NCBI GenBank assembly: GCA_017622135.1
Contig: JAGARR010000029.1
Span: 1 to 64,000 of the forward strand
From: Spirochaetaceae bacterium
Lineage (GTDB): Bacteria > Spirochaetota > Spirochaetia > Treponematales > Treponemataceae
Direction of reading: 5' to 3'
DNA length: 64,000 bases
The notes beneath the pieces were generated by a model. It was not told where the DNA came from. It searched no databases and saw only the letters and a list, made by a program, of their open reading frames with translations. Made by a program: the position numbers and the translations under genes. Below, in pieces: positions 59,965 to 64,000 of this stretch. Each line of letters begins with the position of its first letter. The first letter of the stretch is position 1.

Positions 59965-62592
59965 CTAGTCTCGTTCCTCGGTTTTGATGCAATACACTTC
60001 GAAGGTGTCCCCCAGCTTGAAGCAGCGGCTGACCCCATGGAGGGTGGAATACAGGAAGGAATCCCTGGCTCCCTCGGTCTCCTTGACTTTCAGGGCGGGA
60101 TGGCGCTCTGGGTGATGTCCGGTGGACACAATCCGTGCCACCTTGAATCCGAACCGCCGAAGGATTTCCTTTGTCCTGCCTGGCTCCCACAGGGTGTAGT
60201 GGTCGGTGGGGCTGTTGGCGAAGAAGCTCTCCGGGGAGAAGCGGGCAGACATGCCAGAGGCCGACGGTGTGGAGAAGGCAAAGACCCCTCCCAGCTTCAA
60301 TAGGCGTGATACGGCCTCCAGCACTGGTCCCAGCTGGCGGAAATGCTCGATGACATACCACATGGTCACTGCCTCGAACTGTCCCACACCAAACTCCTTC
60401 ACCGGGTTGAAGTCCGGGAAAGGAGTGCAAACGGCGGGGAACCGCAGCTCCTTCTGGACATGCTCCACGGCGGATTGGGAAATGTCCGTACCGAACACCT
60501 GCCAGCCAGCCTCCGCCCCTGCCGACAGGAAGGGACCGTAGGCACAGCCAATGTCCAGCACGGCTGGGATGAAGCTCTGGTGACGACGGGATTTGGAGGG
60601 TCCACGCTTCTTGAGCCAGAACAGGGCGTCGATGATGGACATACGACGGATTCCCTGGTTCTTGATGGAGTCGAAGTCCTCCAGATAGGTCTTGCCGTAT
60701 TGAGCCTTGTAGTCCTGGAAGAAATAGTCGGAGGAATAGGAGGGCTGGATTCCCTCCAAGGTCCAGCCCATGTAGATGATGCCGCAGTCAGAGCAACGGC
60801 GGAAGGTTTGTCCTGCCGTTCTGGCCAGCACCGGATTGGGGGTGGCGGACTGCTTTCCGCAGACGGGACAGGGAATCCGGGAGCCAGCTGCCAGTCGAAC
60901 CACAAAGTCCTCCAACGGCTCCTCCCCTTTCACCTCCACAGAAGTGCCGGCATCAGTCTCCTCCCGAGAGCTCACCGACGGATACAGGAGCCAGGGCCGT
61001 ACCAGGAGACTCCGGAAGCTTTCAGCAGAGATGGAGTCTTGGGAAAGGGTGGCGAATCCATATTTCTGCCCCAAGGACAGGTGGAGGGAGGAGGTTCCCA
61101 GCAGGATGACGGCACAGCCAGCCGCCAATGCCTCGAAGGCGGTGAAGCCGTAGTGGGTCACCACCAGGTCGTATTGGTGCAGCTTTTCCCGCAGGTTGGC
61201 CACTGGCGGCACAACACGGACAAACTGCTGCAGTGGAGCACTCACCACCTTCCGTGCCTCCAGGGGATTGGAGACGATGACGGTGACCTGCTTCTCCAGT
61301 GAGGCCAGGGCCAAGGCTGCAGGCAGGGAAAGACCCAGTGGATCCTCGCCACCCACCGACACAAGAATCTTGGAGAAAATGGAAGCATCCACCAGCTCAT
61401 TGTCGTCAGTCGCCCGGTGGGTTTGAGAAGCCTGGCACCACACTGGTGCCCGCCGGTTCTTTGGCAGGGGGATGAGGCTGCTGTTCCGCAGATTGGGCCT
61501 CCGTCCCAGCCGGTGGGAGGGAATGATGTCCAGCAGATAGTCGCAGTGCAGGGTGTGGGAGGAGCCCTCGTCGATGGCGGCAACGGGGGCAACAGCGGAG
61601 AGGGACTGGGCCAAGGCCTTGTCCAAGGAGAAGTAGTCCGTGAGAATCAGATTGTATTCCCCAGGCTCCGGCAGTGCATTCCTGAACTGCCAGACCTCCA
61701 GTCCCTGCTCCAATGCCTCCACCATCAGGGAAAGCACCTCCGATGACAGGGAGGATGAGGTCCTGTCCTGGAAGAAGGAATCCTCCAGCTCAGGAATCAG
61801 GATGTCCGCCCCGATTTTTCTGGCGATGTCAAGGCAGCGGCGCAGGTGGCCTGTTCCCCTTCCCTTGGCCACGGCGGGCACACAGAGGACTGGGTGGGCC
61901 ACGCTGGGCTTGGAGAAGGCGGAGATAATCTCCTGCGCCTCGTAGGGCTTGGCGGGGTAGCGGGAATTGGACAGCTGACGAACAATCCGCAGGCAGCGGC
62001 GGTAGTCGCTGGCAGTGTCCACAGTGGTGCGCAGGTCTGGGTGCTGCCAGTGGGCTGGAGCGGGCAGCATGATGGAGGCGAAGTCCTGGGGATGGCGGTA
62101 GAAGGCTGGCCCCACGTGCTCATGGTCGTAGGGGTCTGCAGTCATACCGCAGGCCTCCATGAGGGAGCGGGCATTGAACACCTCCACCCCGCTGCCGTGG
62201 GGCAATCCCGTAAAGGTGATGTAGTCGCAGGGCTGACGCTCCATCTCCTCCTGCAGCTGGACGGCTGCCTCATGGAAGAGGAAGGGATTGTCGGCAGTGG
62301 CCCGGAGAATCAGGTCCGACGGCTCAAGGCACCGGTAATGGGTTGCCACGGCGCAGAAACGCTCCAGCACATCGTCCTTGGAACCGGCAAAAATGTCCCA
62401 GCCGCAATCCTGGGCCACGGGAGAGAGCTCCAGGTAGGAGTCCTGGTCCACCGCCAGAACATGATGGTCCGCCGGAACCTTCTTCATGGCTGCAAGAGTC
62501 CAGGCCACCAGCGGGCGGCCAGCCAAGGGGAGCAAGGCCTTTCTGGGGAGGCGGGAGGAGTCAAGACGGCATTGAACTACAACGATGGTCAT
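59965..62592 (-). CDS. Fusion: SpsF-type cytidylyltransferase, SpsG/PseG-like domain, SAM methyltransferase
   Basis: This 875-residue protein has three recognisable parts. Residues 1-235 form an SpsF-like nucleotidyltransferase (VVQCRLDSSRLPRKALLPLAG). Residues 240-530 resemble SpsG/PseG nucleotide-sugar enzymes (GRGTGHLRRCLDIARKIG; LVSVGGEDPLG; YDLVVTHYGFTAFEALAAGC). The last third has a zinc ribbon (CPVCG and RRCSDCG) then a class I methyltransferase (VLDIGCAYGPFLSAGAE). The set suggests nonulosonic-acid or related sugar synthesis and methylation, probably for flagellar or surface glycan. Confidence 0.85.
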   Translation of the reverse strand: MTIVVVQCRLDSSRLPRKALLPLAGRPLVAWTLAAMKKVPADHHVLAVDQDSYLELSPVAQDCGWDIFAGSKDDVLERFCAVATHYRCLEPSDLILRATADNPFLFHEAAVQLQEEMERQPCDYITFTGLPHGSGVEVFNARSLMEACGMTADPYDHEHVGPAFYRHPQDFASIMLPAPAHWQHPDLRTTVDTASDYRRCLRIVRQLSNSRYPAKPYEAQEIISAFSKPSVAHPVLCVPAVAKGRGTGHLRRCLDIARKIGADILIPELEDSFFQDRTSSSLSSEVLSLMVEALEQGLEVWQFRNALPEPGEYNLILTDYFSLDKALAQSLSAVAPVAAIDEGSSHTLHCDYLLDIIPSHRLGRRPNLRNSSLIPLPKNRRAPVWCQASQTHRATDDNELVDASIFSKILVSVGGEDPLGLSLPAALALASLEKQVTVIVSNPLEARKVVSAPLQQFVRVVPPVANLREKLHQYDLVVTHYGFTAFEALAAGCAVILLGTSSLHLSLGQKYGFATLSQDSISAESFRSLLVRPWLLYPSVSSREETDAGTSVEVKGEEPLEDFVVRLAAGSRIPCPVCGKQSATPNPVLARTAGQTFRRCSDCGIIYMGWTLEGIQPSYSSDYFFQDYKAQYGKTYLEDFDSIKNQGIRRMSIIDALFWLKKRGPSKSRRHQSFIPAVLDIGCAYGPFLSAGAEAGWQVFGTDISQSAVEHVQKELRFPAVCTPFPDFNPVKEFGVGQFEAVTMWYVIEHFRQLGPVLEAVSRLLKLGGVFAFSTPSASGMSARFSPESFFANSPTDHYTLWEPGRTKEILRRFGFKVARIVSTGHHPERHPALKVKETEGARDSFLYSTLHGVSRCFKLGDTFEVYCIKTEERD

Positions 62593-63554
62593 TGAGGCTT
62601 ATCCCTCCAGTTGTCCACCAGCATGGACAAATCCTGCTGGAAATGATACTTATTCTTGGCCACCCAGCGACGGGCCTCCATGAATTCCCGGTAGGCCAAA
62701 CCAATCGGCAGCTTGGAGCGTCGGCGGTAGCTGACAAAGCGACTGTAGGGGATGTAGCAGCGGTTGTCCACATAGCGGGGCGCCCCGTTCTTCAGGAAGA
62801 ACCGCAGCTGGGTCTTGTCCGGCGTGGTGTCCGGCACGGGAACCTCACCCTCATAGGCCAGCTGGAACAGGGGAGACATGATGAACTCCTCGCCCCACAG
62901 CCAGGCCCGCAGGGAAAGGTCCAGGTTCTGCCAGTAGGGAGAGGTGATGGTATGGTCGTAGCCCCCCAGCTTGATGAATTTTGCCCGGTTATAGATGCCG
63001 ATGAAGTCGAAGGGATAGAGGGTGTGGCACTTGTCGCTGATGATGTCGGAGAATTCAGGCTTGAGGACGGAGTGCTCCACCTTTGGGGTAAAGCGCACCG
63101 GCAGAGCTCGGCGCTGCTGGTCCACCAGCTTTGGCACCAGGCAGAAGTAGTCCTGGATGATGTAGCGCTCGATGACGTTGACAGACAGGAGGGCCGGAGT
63201 CACATGGATGGAGTCGGTAATCACCAGTGCGTAGTCCTCGGAAATCTCCCCCATGCCGATGTTCACCATGTCTCCCATGGTGACGTCCTCCCGGGGAATG
63301 ACGAACTTGACGCAGGGAAAATTCCTGAGCATCTCCTCCACGTTGTAGTTTCCGGCAGACTTGTCCACGGAGACGATGGAAGAGAAGCCGCTTTTGATGA
63401 GGTTTTCCAGAATTCGGGAGCGGTACAAGCCACCGGAGGCCACGTTCAGCAGAATCACAGCCAAAGGGAGCCGTGGATTGGCTATGGTCTCGTTGCCACT
63501 GAGTATGGTGAGGGGCACCTGGTGCTCATTAAAAATTGAAGGTATAGTATTCAT
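62589..63554 (-). CDS. GT-A-like glycosyltransferase
   Basis: This 321-residue protein has a glycosyltransferase-like core: VILLNVASGGLYRSRILENLIKSGFSSIVSVDK, then DYALVITDSIHVTPALL, a DxD-like region, and LGGYDHTITSPYWQNLDLSLRAWLWGEE, where an Asp/Glu would be catalytic. It overlaps its neighbours by 4 and 26 nt. Operon context with SpsF/SpsG and SPASM genes points to glycan attachment. Confidence 0.7.
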   Translation of the reverse strand: MNTIPSIFNEHQVPLTILSGNETIANPRLPLAVILLNVASGGLYRSRILENLIKSGFSSIVSVDKSAGNYNVEEMLRNFPCVKFVIPREDVTMGDMVNIGMGEISEDYALVITDSIHVTPALLSVNVIERYIIQDYFCLVPKLVDQQRRALPVRFTPKVEHSVLKPEFSDIISDKCHTLYPFDFIGIYNRAKFIKLGGYDHTITSPYWQNLDLSLRAWLWGEEFIMSPLFQLAYEGEVPVPDTTPDKTQLRFFLKNGAPRYVDNRCYIPYSRFVSYRRRSKLPIGLAYREFMEARRWVAKNKYHFQQDLSMLVDNWRDKPQ

Positions 63555-64000
63555 CGCAGCTCTCGCATTTTTCCATGAAGGGCATGTTCCGCCCCTTCTC
63601 CCAAATCTCCTTCAAGGGCTGGGAGAACACGTTGCCGCAGTCCCCCGCCAGAAGGAATTCCCGGCAGACGGGCACGCCGCCGTCCACCAGAATCACCATG
63701 TCACGCCGCAGGTGCCAGCAGGGATTCCGCAGCACCGGGGAAAGGTCTGTCACCTGCTGGTCTGGCATGAAGCACAGGAAGCTGTCGTACTTCTGGATGA
63801 TGAGGCCGCCACTGTCCTTTCTGCTGCGGTAGAAGTCCTCCAGCTGCTCCTCGTTTGTCTTGGTGCGGACAAACTGGGCGTAGCTGGCACCGGGAAAGTC
63901 CTTGTTCAGGATCTGGTAGGCTTCCTGGGCCCTGGCGAAGGACAGGGGCCATTCCTGGGTGCCCCTTCCCCGCATCCGCTCGTACATGGCCTGGTTCTGG
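63529..64000 (-). CDS. Spiro-SPASM radical-SAM-type protein, 5' end outside the window
   Basis: Only the C-terminal 157 residues are inside. They contain a SPASM-like cluster region: NPCWHLRRDMVILVDGGVPVCREF, AGDCGNVFSQPLKEIWEKG, and KCESCDEYY. Spirochaetes have a SPASM protein family encoded beside SpsF-like genes, and the layout here matches. The frame continues through the window edge. SPASM domains hold extra Fe-S clusters used in peptide or protein modification. Confidence 0.75.
   Translation of the reverse strand, partial: QNQAMYERMRGRGTQEWPLSFARAQEAYQILNKDFPGASYAQFVRTKTNEEQLEDFYRSRKDSGGLIIQKYDSFLCFMPDQQVTDLSPVLRNPCWHLRRDMVILVDGGVPVCREFLLAGDCGNVFSQPLKEIWEKGRNMPFMEKCESCDEYYTFNF

Noticed and set aside
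58825-60303. Long plus-strand frame opposite the ATP-grasp and fusion genes
   Set aside because: Gly/Val/Leu-rich antisense shadow spanning two real genes; no motifs.

Overview
The window comes from a spirochaete, most likely a Treponema. It carries the periplasmic flagellar sheath protein FlaA, a spiro-SPASM radical-SAM type protein, and a core block (rpsT, HU, lnt, bactofilin) laid out as in treponemes. GC content is moderate, except for one strongly AT-rich island at about 24.2-28.1 kb. Accessory DNA fills roughly 1-38 kb and ordinary chromosome fills 38-64 kb.

Region 1 (1-18.5 kb) is a complete type III-B (Cmr) CRISPR-Cas locus. On the minus strand it reads cas6, cmr1, cas10/cmr2, cmr3, cmr4, cmr5, cmr6, a terminator, two CARF-HEPN ribonucleases, then (further left) cas1, two different cas2 genes, a leader, and what appears to be the first CRISPR repeat cut by the window edge. 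Between the effector and adaptation modules sits the most unusual part. Two mirrored two-gene units each encode a CARF-only protein followed by a sigma-factor-like protein, and they flank an LRAT-type papain-fold gene. I read this as a candidate cyclic-oligoadenylate-controlled transcription module. A YkvA-like gene precedes cas6, with a 45-residue hydrophobic peptide gene further upstream.

Region 2 (18.7-24.3 kb) holds an Rpn-family remnant, an MNT nucleotidyltransferase with a HEPN partner broken by a stop codon, and an Ssp-like DNA phosphorothioation set (PP-loop/Fe-S protein, DUF4007 protein, P-loop ATPase). The ATPase changes codon usage abruptly near its end and then stops. Region 3 (24.3-28.1 kb) is the AT-rich island with a STAND-type NTPase.

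Region 4 (28.1-37.6 kb) has an HNH nuclease gene, two paralogous UvrD-like helicases with an internal PD-(D/E)XK-like segment and C-terminal zinc ribbons, a histone-like protein, a tandem repeat cluster, a VapBC-like pair followed by a truncated duplicate antitoxin, and a hypothetical gene. A 4.1-kb segment with one helicase and the histone-like gene lies between perfect 29-bp direct repeats at the 3' end of the HNH gene. Three genes here have the -10 hexamer exactly 6 nt before the ATG, which suggests leaderless mRNAs.

Region 5 (37.7-64 kb) is housekeeping DNA: a secreted metallo-beta-lactamase-fold protein, tRNA-Val, a membrane protein, a phosphohexomutase, an ABC importer, avtA, bactofilin, lnt, HU, rpsT, a small zinc-ribbon protein, plsC, a JAMM-DinG fusion, tRNA-Glu, a RelA/SpoT-TPR protein and flaA. 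It ends with a tightly coupled minus-strand operon: spiro-SPASM, glycosyltransferase, a three-part SpsF/SpsG/methyltransferase fusion, ATP-grasp, N-acetylmuramoyl-L-alanine amidase and a GerMN protein. Its leading genes look devoted to making and attaching a surface or flagellar glycan.
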